Source of the DNA: Phycisphaerales bacterium
GTDB taxonomy: Bacteria; Planctomycetota; Phycisphaerae; Phycisphaerales; UBA1924
Assembly: GCA_013360695.1 (NCBI GenBank)
Contig: JABWBC010000003.1
Location: 1-64,000 of the forward strand
Length of the DNA stretch: 64,000 nt
Direction: 5' to 3'
The translations under genes and the position numbers were made by a program. Numbering within the stretch: the first letter of the stretch is position 1; every line of letters starts with the position of its first letter. Positions 10,849-20,682 of the stretch are shown in pieces. Under the pieces are notes generated by a model, which ran no database searches, was not told where the DNA came from, and was given only the letters and a program-made list of their open reading frames with translations.

Positions 10849-11862
10849 ATGCCAACCCGCGCGTTTGCTCCGTGGTTTGATGCGCATCTTGATCTTGCCT
10901 ACCTCGCCGAATGCGGGCGCGACATGGACGCGCCGCTCGATGGCGCGGGCGGCCCGCATCCCCCCGCCGCCGTGACCTGGCCCGCGCTCCGCGATGGCGG
11001 CGTGCGATTCTGTCTCGGCACGATCTTCACCGAGGCCGACGGCACCGACGCCGTGGGCTATCCCTCGGGCGACGCGAAGTCGGCCGCGGATCGCGGACGG
11101 GCGCAGCTCGCGCAGTACCAGCGGGCGGCCGCGACCGGCAGAATTTCGCTCATGCCCCGGCGAGGCGTGGCGTGCGTCGGTGCGTGCGATACGGACGCGC
11201 CGATCTCGCTCGGAATCTTGATGGAAAACGCCGATCCCATCGCCTCGCCCGACGAACTCGAGTGGTGGGTGTCGCAAGGACTGGTCGCGATCGGGCTCTC
11301 GTGGGCCAAGGCCTCCCGCTACGCGGGCGGCAATTCGGTGACGACGGGATTGACCGACGCGGGCCGCGTGCTCGTGGGCGAGATGGACCGCCTGGGCGTC
11401 GTCATCGACGTTTCGCACCTCTCCGACGCCTCGCTCGCGCAGGTGCTCGAAATGACCGATTCACCCGTGATGGCGTCGCACTCGAACTGCCGAATGCTGC
11501 TCGAGAAAACCAATCAGCGCCACCTGACGGACGACGCGATCATCGAGATCGCGCGGCGCGGCGGCGTGATCGGGCTCAACCTGTATGGCAAGTTTCTGAC
11601 GCCGCCCGGGGCCGAGCGCACGCCCACCATCGACGACGCGATCCGCCACTTGGAACGCGTGTGCGAGCTGGTGGGGCATCGGCGAGCCGTGGGGCTGGGG
11701 AGCGACATGGACGGCGGGTTCAGCGCCGAGGGCCTGCCCGACGCCATCCGCTCGCCGCGCGATCTGTCGAAACTGCTGGAAGCGCTGCACGCACGCGGCT
11801 GGAGCGACGACGACCTCCGCGGCTTTGCTTGCGACAACTGGCTGCGCTTCTGGGGGTGGTGA
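10849..11862 (+). CDS. Membrane dipeptidase (peptidase M19)
   Basis: FDAHLDLAYL, VIDVSHLSDASLAQVLEMTDSPVMASHSNCR, GLGSDMDGGF. Confidence 0.9.
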   Translation: MPTRAFAPWFDAHLDLAYLAECGRDMDAPLDGAGGPHPPAAVTWPALRDGGVRFCLGTIFTEADGTDAVGYPSGDAKSAADRGRAQLAQYQRAAATGRISLMPRRGVACVGACDTDAPISLGILMENADPIASPDELEWWVSQGLVAIGLSWAKASRYAGGNSVTTGLTDAGRVLVGEMDRLGVVIDVSHLSDASLAQVLEMTDSPVMASHSNCRMLLEKTNQRHLTDDAIIEIARRGGVIGLNLYGKFLTPPGAERTPTIDDAIRHLERVCELVGHRRAVGLGSDMDGGFSAEGLPDAIRSPRDLSKLLEALHARGWSDDDLRGFACDNWLRFWGW

Positions 11863-11984
11863 GGCGAAAGACGCAAGGTCACAGCGAGTTTCGACACCGG
11901 AACCGGGAGGATTTCGACGAAGATACGGGTTCGGGAACGACGAACCATTCGACGCACCAGCATTTTCAGTATCTCGATGCTTGG

Positions 11985-12983
11985 TCAGTTCCCGGCGTTG
12001 ATTCCGCCCGCGCAATGCCAGCACCATCCCGACGGATCGCCGAGCGACGTGCTCGCGTTGCGCATCGCCGACCCCGCCAGCATCTCGCGTGCCGTCGGCG
12101 CCTTCGTCTGCTTCTTGGGCGGCAGCTTCGCCAGGAATTGCGCCCGGAAGCGGTCCTCATGAAAGCTATACGTCGTGCCCGCCGCCTTCTCCGCGTAGTA
12201 CTTCTTGTACCGCTTCTCCAACTCCGCGATGCGCGTGGCCGACGCGGGGTGCGTGGACAACATCTCCGGCGGGGCCTTGCCGCCCGATTCGCGCCCGAGA
12301 ATCTCCTGCACCTGGATCGCGCCGCGCGGGTCATAGCCGAGCCGTTCCATGTAGCGCATTCCCAGCCGATCGGCCTCGAGTTCATCATCGCGCGAATACG
12401 ACAGCACCACCACGCCGCCCACCGTCGCGCCCGCGCCCGCGCCGATCGCCGCGCCCGTCGTGCGATCCTCGGTGACGGCCGCGCCCAGCAGCCCGCCGAT
12501 CACCGCCGCGATGCCCACCGTCGCCACCTGCTTGCCGAAGCGTGCGTTGGTGTGCTTGCCTGTCACGTGCCCGACCTCGTGCCCGAGCACCGCGGCCATC
12601 TGCGCCTCGTTGGTCATCTTCTCCGCAAGTCCACGCGAGAAGAAGACCTTGCCGCCCGGGAGCGCGAACGCGTTGATCACGTCCGAATCCAGCAGCGTGA
12701 ACTCCCAAGGGAGCGACGGGTTGTCGGCCTCGGTCTGTTCCGCCAGGCGACGCCCGATGCCCGTGACATAGGCCTGTAGTTCAGGGCTCTGCACCTTGCC
12801 GCCAAACTCATTCACCAGTTCCGGGGAGGCCTCGCTGCCCAGCTGAATCTCCTCATCCCTTGTCATCGCGAGGTACTGACTCCGCCCGGTCGCCGCGTTG
12901 GTCTCGCAGCCCGTCATGGTCGAGGCGGCCCCGATCAGCGTCAGCACAAGTCCCAGGCAGTTCATCGCGCGGCAGCGGCTCAT
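11985..12983 (-). CDS. M48 family metalloprotease (lipoprotein)
   Basis: AAVLGHEVGHVTGKH (HExGH), ELEADRLGMRYM, lipobox-like STMTGCETN. Confidence 0.9.
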   Translation of the reverse strand: MSRCRAMNCLGLVLTLIGAASTMTGCETNAATGRSQYLAMTRDEEIQLGSEASPELVNEFGGKVQSPELQAYVTGIGRRLAEQTEADNPSLPWEFTLLDSDVINAFALPGGKVFFSRGLAEKMTNEAQMAAVLGHEVGHVTGKHTNARFGKQVATVGIAAVIGGLLGAAVTEDRTTGAAIGAGAGATVGGVVVLSYSRDDELEADRLGMRYMERLGYDPRGAIQVQEILGRESGGKAPPEMLSTHPASATRIAELEKRYKKYYAEKAAGTTYSFHEDRFRAQFLAKLPPKKQTKAPTAREMLAGSAMRNASTSLGDPSGWCWHCAGGINAGN

Positions 12984-13203
12984 GGTCAATGCTCCGTATT
13001 GGGGCGGGATTCGCCCGCCGCAATCGTGCGCCGGCAAACGCTCCGGGTCCAGTATCGGTTCAACGCCCCTCTACGCCCGCGGCTGTCATGCCCTCCATCC
13101 CTCCCCGCCCGGCGCTCCGGTTCTGCCCCTCCCGTCCGTCCGCCGTGCTTCTCCGTGTTGAGTGCTTTTCCTCTCCCGGATCTCCATTCCTAATCTTGTC
13201 CCG

Positions 13204-14019
13204 ATGCCCGGTTCGCCAATGAAATCTCCCGAACTGCCCGGCCCCGGTCCGGCCGGCGACGTCGCGCCCGCGTGGTCGACACCCGATCTCGCCGATCCGC
13301 ACACGCTCGCCGACAAGCCCGCGCGCGTGCAAAAGATGTTCGGCGCCATCGCGGAGAGCTACGACCTCAACAACCGCGTTCACTCGCTCTGGCAGGATCA
13401 GCGCTGGCGAAAGTTCGCCGTGCGATCGGCGATGGTCAAACTCGGCGAGCATGTGCTCGACGTCGCGTGCGGCACGGGAGACCTCACCGAGGCCTTCGCC
13501 AATTCTCCCGCCGCCCAGGTCACCGGCGTGGACTTCACCCGCGCCATGCTCGACATCGCCGAACACAAGCGCCCGGCGCGATTGCCGCCCGAGTTGGCCG
13601 CCAAGGTCAGCTATCAGGAAGGCGACGCGATGAACCTGCAGTTTCCGGATGCGTCGTTCGACGTGGTGTCGATCGCGTTTGGGATTCGGAACGTCGCGGA
13701 CCCCGCGAAGGCCATCGCGGAGTTCTTCCGTGTGCTCCGTCCCGGCGGGCGCCTCGTCGTCCTGGAGTTCGATCGCCCTCGCTGGTTCCCGATGAACATC
13801 TTCTATGACTTCTACTGCGGGTGGGTCATGCCCCGGACCGCGACGCTCATCAGCCGCGACCGATCCGGGGCGTATCGCTACCTGCCGCGTTCCGTCGGAA
13901 CGTTCATGAGCAGGTCCGAGATGTGCGGACGGATTGCGGGAACGGGGTTCTCGGACGTAAGCGCGACGGGGCTCTCGCTCGGAATCTGCGTGTGTTATCG
14001 GGCGTTTAAGCAGTCTTGA
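13204..14019 (+). CDS. ubiE: UbiE/MenG-type methyltransferase
   Basis: MFGAIAESYDLNNRVHSLWQDQRWR, LDVACGTGDLTEAFA, FGIRNVADPAKAIAEFFRVLRPGGRLVVLEF. Confidence 0.92.
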   Translation: MPGSPMKSPELPGPGPAGDVAPAWSTPDLADPHTLADKPARVQKMFGAIAESYDLNNRVHSLWQDQRWRKFAVRSAMVKLGEHVLDVACGTGDLTEAFANSPAAQVTGVDFTRAMLDIAEHKRPARLPPELAAKVSYQEGDAMNLQFPDASFDVVSIAFGIRNVADPAKAIAEFFRVLRPGGRLVVLEFDRPRWFPMNIFYDFYCGWVMPRTATLISRDRSGAYRYLPRSVGTFMSRSEMCGRIAGTGFSDVSATGLSLGICVCYRAFKQS

Positions 14020-14356
14020 TCGATCGAACGCCCGAAACCATGAAGAGCCACACATGCCGCTCTTGCTGCGCCCGGGCGGTTTGCCGATCCGACCGATGGC
14101 CGTTTCGGAAGAGTTCTCGGACTTTCGACTGGCTCGCGGGTCGGGTATGTCCGTTCTCGGACACCGCGCACGTCCGAGCCACCGATCCTGCGCCCCGGCG
14201 CGTGATTCACGCGATCCAATTCCAGCGCTCGATAGCACAACCGCACGAAGGACAGGGCCTGAGAGAGGCGGCGGGGCTGGATACCCCAACGCCAACAGCA
14301 CGCGCTGGCGTGCCGGTGGAACCGGCTACGGCAATGACGAACGGAGTCCACCGCTT

Positions 14357-15058
14357 ATGAATCTCGAAGCCATCGTCGAACGCTTCTTCGAAACCCTCAT
14401 CAACGGCGACCGCCCCGCGGCACGGCGCATCGTCGGCGAGGCCCTCGAACTCGGCCTCACCCCCGAGCGCCTTGTTCAGGACATGTACTGGCCCACATAC
14501 TCTCTGATCGACCGCCTGCACCGCGAGGACCAGCTCAGCGACGTCAGCTACAAACTCGGCACTCGCCTCCTCCGCGTCCTGGTCGACCGGACCTCGGCCG
14601 CCCTCACCCAACAAGCCCCCCGCGGCAAGTCGATCTTCGCGATGTGCGGCCCGACCGATTGCGATGAACTGGGTGCCCAGATGGCCGTCGACCTGCTCGA
14701 GGCCGCGGGCTTCACGACTCGCTTTCCGGGCGGGCAGCTCCCCAACGACGAAGTCCTCTCTCAGGTCCACGAGTTCCGCCCCGACATCCTGCTGCTCTTC
14801 TCGTCGGGCCCGAGTGATCTGCCCGGCATCCGCCAGCTGATCGACACCTTCCGCGAGATCGGAGCGCTTCCCAAGCTTCAAATCGCGGTTGGCGGCGGCG
14901 TCTTCGCCCGCGCCGAAGGCCTGGCCGAGGAAATCGGGGCGCACATCTTCGCCCCGACCCCCATCGCCATGGTCAGGACGCTGCTGGCCGATTCCGCCAC
15001 CTTCGCCGCCGAGGCCGAACGCGAGATTGTCAAGCGTCGCAAGGCTCGGGCGGCCTAG
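14357..15058 (+). CDS. B12-binding-like cobalamin-dependent regulator/corrinoid-like protein
   Basis: Helical cap (RLVQDMYWPTYSLIDRLHREDQLS) followed by Rossmann-like FAMCGPTDCDELGAQMAVDLLEAAGFTTRFPGGQLPNDEVLSQVHEFRPDILLLFSS. Confidence 0.75.
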   Translation: MNLEAIVERFFETLINGDRPAARRIVGEALELGLTPERLVQDMYWPTYSLIDRLHREDQLSDVSYKLGTRLLRVLVDRTSAALTQQAPRGKSIFAMCGPTDCDELGAQMAVDLLEAAGFTTRFPGGQLPNDEVLSQVHEFRPDILLLFSSGPSDLPGIRQLIDTFREIGALPKLQIAVGGGVFARAEGLAEEIGAHIFAPTPIAMVRTLLADSATFAAEAEREIVKRRKARAA

Positions 15059-15098
15059 TCAGCCGCACCCGCCCACAATCGTCGGAGTCACCGAACGA

Positions 15099-15125
15099 AA
15101 CCCGCCTGTCTGTGGCGGGTTTTTT
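15099..15125 (+). terminator. Rho-independent terminator
   Basis: AACCCGCC-tgtctgt-GGCGGGTT followed by T-run, directly downstream of the B12-binding-like gene. Confidence 0.85.
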
Positions 15126-15217
15126 CATGGCTGTTTGGCCGACGCGACGCATCCGCGCGGGGGCGCCGCTGGTATTCTGCTCTGGCAGGGCGTGCGCCCA
15201 GGGCCTCGGAGGAACGG

Positions 15218-15880
15218 ATGAAGCGATCCGAAGAGCAGGCATTGATACGGCGGGCTGCGGCGGGCGACCGGGACGCGGCGGGTGTGTTCATCCGCGCGTA
15301 CCAGAACCAGCTGTACGCGTATTTACTGCGCTTGTCCGGCCGGCGCGAGCTGGCCGAGGACATCGTGCAGGACGCTTTCGTGCGCGTGCTGACCAACCTC
15401 GATCGGTTTGATCCGCGATTCCGGTTCTCGACGTGGCTGTTCACGATCGCGCGGCGGCTTTTCATCAACGCGATCCAGAAGCATCAGCCCGCGTACGACA
15501 GCGACACCGTCTCCGCCCGCGCGGGCCGCACCGATCGCCCGGAAGCGCCGGTGATCCGTGAAGATTCCGAAGCCGCATCCCGCGATCAATTGCAGCGGGC
15601 GCTCATGTCGCTCTCGCTGGAGCAGCGTGAAGTGATTCTCCTGTTCCATCAACAGGATTGGCCGATCTGGCTCATCGCCGAGCACCTGACGATGCCCGAG
15701 GGCACGGTGAAAAGCCACCTGCACCGCGGTCGTCGCCGCCTGCGCGAGGCGATGGAGTCCGATCAGCGGAAGGCCGATCTCGGGCGCACCGACGCGTCCG
15801 TCCCGCGGGACATCGACGATGCCGAGGCCGAAATCCGTGTCGGCGCGATGATCCGCGCCCGGGAGGTGACGCATGACTGA
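15218..15880 (+). CDS. ECF-type RNA polymerase sigma factor
   Basis: AYLLRLSGRRELAEDIVQDAFVRVLTNLDRFDPRFRFSTWLFTIARRL; sigma-4 EQREVILLFHQQDWPIWLIAEHLTMPEGTVKSHLHRGRRRL. Confidence 0.92.
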   Translation: MKRSEEQALIRRAAAGDRDAAGVFIRAYQNQLYAYLLRLSGRRELAEDIVQDAFVRVLTNLDRFDPRFRFSTWLFTIARRLFINAIQKHQPAYDSDTVSARAGRTDRPEAPVIREDSEAASRDQLQRALMSLSLEQREVILLFHQQDWPIWLIAEHLTMPEGTVKSHLHRGRRRLREAMESDQRKADLGRTDASVPRDIDDAEAEIRVGAMIRAREVTHD

Positions 15881-16670
15881 GCGTCCCGACCCAAATCGGA
15901 TCACGCCCGAGATTCGGCGTCTGATCGACGCGTACCTTGACGCCCCGACCGACGCGTCTTCGCACGGGCCGGACGCGGCGCGGCTTGAGGAACTCGCGCG
16001 GACAAATCCCGCAATCATGGCAGAGCTCGAGGCCCAACGCTCCATGCTCGCGGCCCTCCGCGCCCCCAGCGCCCGGATCGACGTCACCGACGCCGTGCTT
16101 GCGAAGGTCCACGCCGAATCTCCGTTCGTGGAGATTGAGCGTCGCCATCGGCGCGCCCGCCGGCGTGCGGCGGTTTGCGTCAGCGTCGTGCTCGCGGTGG
16201 GGGGCGTCGCGATCCTCCAGTCCATGTACCCCGAGCTGTCGGATTTCGGCACGGGCGAGCGACCGATCTCGACCCTCACCGAAGCGAGTCGTCGCGACGC
16301 CGTTGACGGCGCCCAGGCCGTCGCCAGCGCCGTCGGCACGATCACCCGCACGCTCGTCGAGCCCGCACCCGACAACACACGCCGCTCCCTCCGCTCTCGC
16401 CCCGCCCTCCAGCTCGGCGATACCTCGCGCTACGAATCGTCCTTGTCCTGGCAGCTGACCTCGGCGTCCAGCACGCCCAGCGGCACGCGCCCTGCCGCGT
16501 GGATGCACCCCTGCGACGAGTCCATCTCCGTCGCCTGGCAGGCGCCCGCCATCGTCACCATCCGCGCCGGCGAATTGCCGCGCCGGGGTATCACGTGGGT
16601 CGGCGGCTGGCGGCAGCAGGTCCCCGGCGTTCCAGCCCAGGAGTTCGAGGGACTTTCGCCCCGAAAGTAA
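15873..16670 (+). CDS. Putative anti-sigma factor / single-TM protein
   Basis: Overlaps the sigma-factor ORF by 8 nt; TM segment RAAVCVSVVLAVGGVAILQSM. Confidence 0.7.
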   Translation: MTERPDPNRITPEIRRLIDAYLDAPTDASSHGPDAARLEELARTNPAIMAELEAQRSMLAALRAPSARIDVTDAVLAKVHAESPFVEIERRHRRARRRAAVCVSVVLAVGGVAILQSMYPELSDFGTGERPISTLTEASRRDAVDGAQAVASAVGTITRTLVEPAPDNTRRSLRSRPALQLGDTSRYESSLSWQLTSASSTPSGTRPAAWMHPCDESISVAWQAPAIVTIRAGELPRRGITWVGGWRQQVPGVPAQEFEGLSPRK

Positions 16671-16702
16671 GGGCCTGATCGTGACGGCGTGCGTGATCCG
16701 CC

Positions 16703-18421
16703 TTGGTTCTTTCCGGCGTCGGGCCTTCTCCCGCGTCGGGGTGTGTCTTCGTGGGAGCAAGCGTGACCCGATTTGAGCGCTGGTGCGCGGCCGTGTTGTC
16801 GTTGACGCTCTGCGTCGCGGCGATGGCGCGCCCACGCCAGGAAAACTCGGACCTTCTCGCCTCGCTCCCCGCCTCGGTCCATGCCGCCATCGTGATCGAC
16901 GACGCCGCCGCGCTCCGAAACTCGCCCGCCGGACGCACGCTCGAAAAATGGCTCACGACCGCCGGCCTGCTCACCGAGACGTCCGAGGCCTGGAAACAAC
17001 TCGCCTCCATCATCGACCTTCCCCCCGCTCAGGCCTTCGACGCCATGGTCGGGCGCAGCGTCGTCATCGCCCTGGAGTTCACCCCCGATCCGTCCCAGCC
17101 CGGAGGCGTTGAGACGTGCTGGGCCCTCATCAGCCGCATCGAGCCCGGATTCGAGAAACGCCTGTACGAGCGCCTCAAACCCGCGCCGCGCGGCGTCTCG
17201 GGCGGGCGTCCCGTGCTCACCTTGGAAAACGGCCGCTTCGAACTCGCCACCACCGATTCCGCCGACGCCCGAGTCCTCCCCGACGATCGACGCGCCACCG
17301 CCATCCTCGCTCCCGCGTCGTCATCAGACCTCTTTGACAAGCTGGTCGCCGGGCCGCGCCACGCCGGCCCGCGCCTCGCCGACGTCCCGGGCTTTGAGCA
17401 TGTCAGGAAACTCGGCGCCGAGCCCGTCCTCGCGCTCCTCCGCGGACCTCTCCCCGGCGTGTACGCCTCCCCGGAAAGCCTGAAAGAGACTCCCTCGATC
17501 CTCGCCATCGCCATGCGCCCCGCCGGCGACGCGCGCTGGGAAGCCACCATCGCCGGCAATCCCGCGCTCATGACCGCGTCCCGCCCCGCGGGCGGCATGG
17601 CGGCGCTCACCCTGCCCCGCGCCGCCATCCGACAGATCGCCGCCGATTCCATGTTCGTCTTTGCAGGCCCGACCGACGACCTCAACTTCTCGAAAATCCC
17701 CGGGCCCATGGGCGAGCAGATCGCCAAGCTGACCGGCCCGACCCAGGAGCTCGATGCGCTCCTCGGCCCGCGCATGCTTATGTGGATGCACCCCGCCGAC
17801 GCCACCTCCGCGTTCGCCATGTCCGTCGGCATCCAGATGTCCGACGTCACCCGCGGGAGCGACCTCGGCGATGCCCTGCTCACTCGCGTGCTCCGCGACC
17901 ACGCCTGTCCCACCGGGCCCGACGGCACCCGCCTCTCCAAAGAACTCAGCTTCGAAGGACTGAACCCCGAGGCCCAACGCATGGTCGAGTTCCGGGCCGC
18001 CGATCAGGTCGTACGCGAGGGCCAGGAGCGCGCCTTCATGGCCTGGTCCTACGAGCAATCCGGCCCCGGCGAACAAGGCTGGTGGATCGCGTCGCTGGCC
18101 CGCGGCGGCTCCACCCGCGCCGCCACCGCCGAAATCGAACGCCTGCGGGGCGTCGCCGCCGTCCCCGCCGAAGCCGAGCGCGATGTCTTCAGCGTCGTTC
18201 GACTCCGTCCCGCGGCCTTCGCAAAGCTCGCCGGACCCGCCGCCGCCGCCATCCCCATCCTCCGCTCCATGACCCAGATTGAGTCCGCCGGTTGGGAAGT
18301 CTTCCTCACCGACGCCGGCGCCGCGCACGGCACGGCCTGGCTCGAGTTTTCCAAGCCAAGCATCCAGCCGAACACTCCGCCGCCCGCACCCGACGCCGAT
18401 CCCGACACCGCGCCGCGATAA
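16703..18421 (+). CDS. Hypothetical secreted protein (start may be GTG, VTRFERW, ~16763)
   Basis: Long ORF with N-terminal signal-like segment RWCAAVLSLTLCVAAMA; same strand as flanking genes. Confidence 0.7.
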   Translation: MVLSGVGPSPASGCVFVGASVTRFERWCAAVLSLTLCVAAMARPRQENSDLLASLPASVHAAIVIDDAAALRNSPAGRTLEKWLTTAGLLTETSEAWKQLASIIDLPPAQAFDAMVGRSVVIALEFTPDPSQPGGVETCWALISRIEPGFEKRLYERLKPAPRGVSGGRPVLTLENGRFELATTDSADARVLPDDRRATAILAPASSSDLFDKLVAGPRHAGPRLADVPGFEHVRKLGAEPVLALLRGPLPGVYASPESLKETPSILAIAMRPAGDARWEATIAGNPALMTASRPAGGMAALTLPRAAIRQIAADSMFVFAGPTDDLNFSKIPGPMGEQIAKLTGPTQELDALLGPRMLMWMHPADATSAFAMSVGIQMSDVTRGSDLGDALLTRVLRDHACPTGPDGTRLSKELSFEGLNPEAQRMVEFRAADQVVREGQERAFMAWSYEQSGPGEQGWWIASLARGGSTRAATAEIERLRGVAAVPAEAERDVFSVVRLRPAAFAKLAGPAAAAIPILRSMTQIESAGWEVFLTDAGAAHGTAWLEFSKPSIQPNTPPPAPDADPDTAPR

Positions 18422-18430
18422 ACTCGCGAC

Positions 18431-19975
18431 ATGCTCCTCGGCATCGACATCGGAACGTCCTCCACCAAGAGCCTTCTCATCGACGAGCGCGGCCGCGTGC
18501 TCGCCGCCGCCAGCTCCCCCCACCCGATCCATCGCGACAAGCCGCTCTGGTCCGAGCAGGAGCCCGAAGACTGGTGGCGCGCGGTCGTCGCCTCCGTGCG
18601 CGAGGTGATCGCCAGGGCCTCGATCGATGCCTCGCACATCCGCGCCGTCGGTCTCTCCGGCCAGATGCACGGCGCGGTCCTGCTCGACAAATCCGCCGCG
18701 ACCGGCGGAGGGCACTCCGCCCCCGTTCTCCGCCGCGCCATCCTCTGGAACGACCAGCGTTGCGGAGAGCAGTGCGACACCATCGAACGCGCCGCCGGCG
18801 GTCGTCGGAAACTCGTCGAGATGGTCGGCAACGCCGCCCTCCCCGGCTTCACGCTCCCCAAGCTCATGTGGGTCCGCGATCACGAGCCCGCCGTGTGGGG
18901 CAAGACCCACGTCGTCGTGCTCCCCAAGGACTACATCCGCCTGCGCCTCACCGCCGCGATCGCCACCGACGCCGCCGAGGCGACCGGGATGCTGGCCCAG
19001 GACATCGACCGCCGCGCCTGGAACCTCGACCTGCTCTCGCGCGTCGGCATCGATCCCGCTGTGCTCCCGCCCGTGCTCGAAGCCTGCGAGGTCAGCGGCA
19101 CCATCACATCGTGGGCCGCGGACCAAACCGGTCTCCGCGCCGGCACGCCCGTCGTCGGCGGCTCGGGCGACAACCAGACCGGCGCCGTCGGCGCCGGCGC
19201 GATCCGCGAAGGACTCGTCCTCGCCACCCTCGGCACCAGCGGCGTGATCTACTCCCACACCTCAAAGCCCCGCAAGGACCTGCCCACCGGCGACGCCCCC
19301 GCCGGCCGCCTCCACGCCTTCTGCGCCGGCACCGGCACCGCCACCTCGCGCCAGGGTTGGTGCGTCACCGGCGTCATGCTCAGCGCCGCCGGCTCGCTCC
19401 AATGGCTCCACGACACGCTCTTCCCAGACAAGAGCTTCGACGATCTCATGTCGATGGCTGCAAGCGTTCCGCCCGGGAGCGAGGGGCTCGTCTTCATGCC
19501 GCAACTCACCGGCGAACGCTGCCCCTATCCCGATCCGCGCGCCAGCGGCGGATGGATCGGCCTCTCCGCCCGACACACCGCGCCCCACCTGGTCCGCTCC
19601 GTCATCGAAGGCGTCACCTTCACCATGGGACAGATCCTCGGCATCGTCCGCTCCGCCGGCATTGAAGTCCGCGCCATCCGCATCGGCGGCGGTGCGGCCA
19701 AGTCATCGCTCTGGCGCCAGATCCAGGCCGACGTCTACGCAATGCCCGTCGCACTTCCCAACACCGAAGAAGGCCCCGCGCTCGGCGCCGCCATCATGGC
19801 CGGCGTCGGTGCCGGCGCGTGGACCAGCGTGCAAGAAGCCTGCGGCGCCATCATCAAGGACCAGCTCGTCGTCGAGCCCGGCCCAGACTTATCGCGATAC
19901 CAATCATCGCGCGAGGTCCACGCGAGCCTCTATCCCTCCCTCCGCGCCGCCATGCACCAGCTCGCCGGCGCGTGA
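18431..19975 (+). CDS. xylB: FGGY carbohydrate kinase, xylulokinase-like
   Basis: LLGIDIGTSSTKSLLIDERG, VGLSGQMHGAVLLD, ILWNDQRC, GGSGDNQTGAVGAGAI, RIGGGAAKSSLWRQIQADV. Confidence 0.92.
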   Translation: MLLGIDIGTSSTKSLLIDERGRVLAAASSPHPIHRDKPLWSEQEPEDWWRAVVASVREVIARASIDASHIRAVGLSGQMHGAVLLDKSAATGGGHSAPVLRRAILWNDQRCGEQCDTIERAAGGRRKLVEMVGNAALPGFTLPKLMWVRDHEPAVWGKTHVVVLPKDYIRLRLTAAIATDAAEATGMLAQDIDRRAWNLDLLSRVGIDPAVLPPVLEACEVSGTITSWAADQTGLRAGTPVVGGSGDNQTGAVGAGAIREGLVLATLGTSGVIYSHTSKPRKDLPTGDAPAGRLHAFCAGTGTATSRQGWCVTGVMLSAAGSLQWLHDTLFPDKSFDDLMSMAASVPPGSEGLVFMPQLTGERCPYPDPRASGGWIGLSARHTAPHLVRSVIEGVTFTMGQILGIVRSAGIEVRAIRIGGGAAKSSLWRQIQADVYAMPVALPNTEEGPALGAAIMAGVGAGAWTSVQEACGAIIKDQLVVEPGPDLSRYQSSREVHASLYPSLRAAMHQLAGA

Positions 19976-20299
19976 CGCGCCTCCCCGTCCACGGCCCCGT
20001 CCTCGGGTCCGTGAACTTGGTGGGTCGGCGCTCCGTGCCGACATCTACTCCCGATACAACCCTTTTCGAGCAACATGATCGCCCTGATCAAGTCCCCGGC
20101 CTTAAGGAAGGCGCATCGGCGTCTCTTCTCCACTCCTCCGCTCCTCTCCGCTCTCCTCCGATTCCTCTGAGTTCCGTCTTCTCTTCCGGATGCCGAGTCA
20201 CCTACGCCGAATGCCGCGGATCCTCTCTGCGCTCTTCGTGCCCTTCGAGTTCCCTCTTCTCTTCCACCACTCCCCATTCCCGACTCCCGCTCCCCCGGT

Positions 20300-20343
20300 T
20301 AGTACACGCTTATCACCGCTTTGGTGCGCACCAAAGTGTCCGT
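20300..20343. repeat. 44-bp palindrome-containing repeat, copy 1
   Basis: tagtacacgcttatcaccgctttggtgcgcaccaaagtgtccgt; contains perfect 16-bp palindrome TTTGGTGCGCACCAAA (20320-20335). Confidence 0.85.
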
Positions 20344-20457
20344 TCCTTTGGCCGTTTTCCAGATTCCCGAAAAAAATCTTCGCGCCCTTCCTGCCCTCGC
20401 GCAACCCCCTCCGCGGCCTGCATTTCCGCCGTTGCCTGTCGCCCATTGCCCTCTAGC

Positions 20458-20501
20458 TAGTGCCTACTTACTACCGCCTTGGTGCGCACCAGAGTGTCCG
20501 T
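20458..20501. repeat. 44-bp palindrome-containing repeat, copy 2
   Basis: tagtgcctacttactaccgccttggtgcgcaccagagtgtccgt aligns ungapped with copy 1, 158 bp away. Confidence 0.85.
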
Positions 20502-20634
20502 CCGCCCCCTCTTGTGGAGAGCGCGTGCGTACCCCCGCGCCCTCACCTGGGCCAGGCCTCGGGCGAGTCCGCCCGCGGCGCAACCCCGGCGTCTTTGACA
20601 AGTGAATACATCGGTCGGGACCGGGCTCCGAGTG

Positions 20635-20659
20635 GCGTGGTCAACCCCGTTGACCACGC
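20635..20659. terminator. Strong stem-loop between converging transcription units (possible terminator)
   Basis: GCGTGGTCAAC-CCC-GTTGACCACGC, 11-bp perfect stem just past the 3' end of the minus-strand ORF ending at 20683; no clear T-run. Confidence 0.5.
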
Positions 20660-20682
20660 GCCGTGCGCTGCCGCCGCCTCGC

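Noticed and set aside
17324-19258. 644-aa minus-strand ORF
   Set aside because: Gly/Ala/Asp-rich shadow ORF antisense to the well-supported hypothetical and xylB genes; typical of high-GC DNA.
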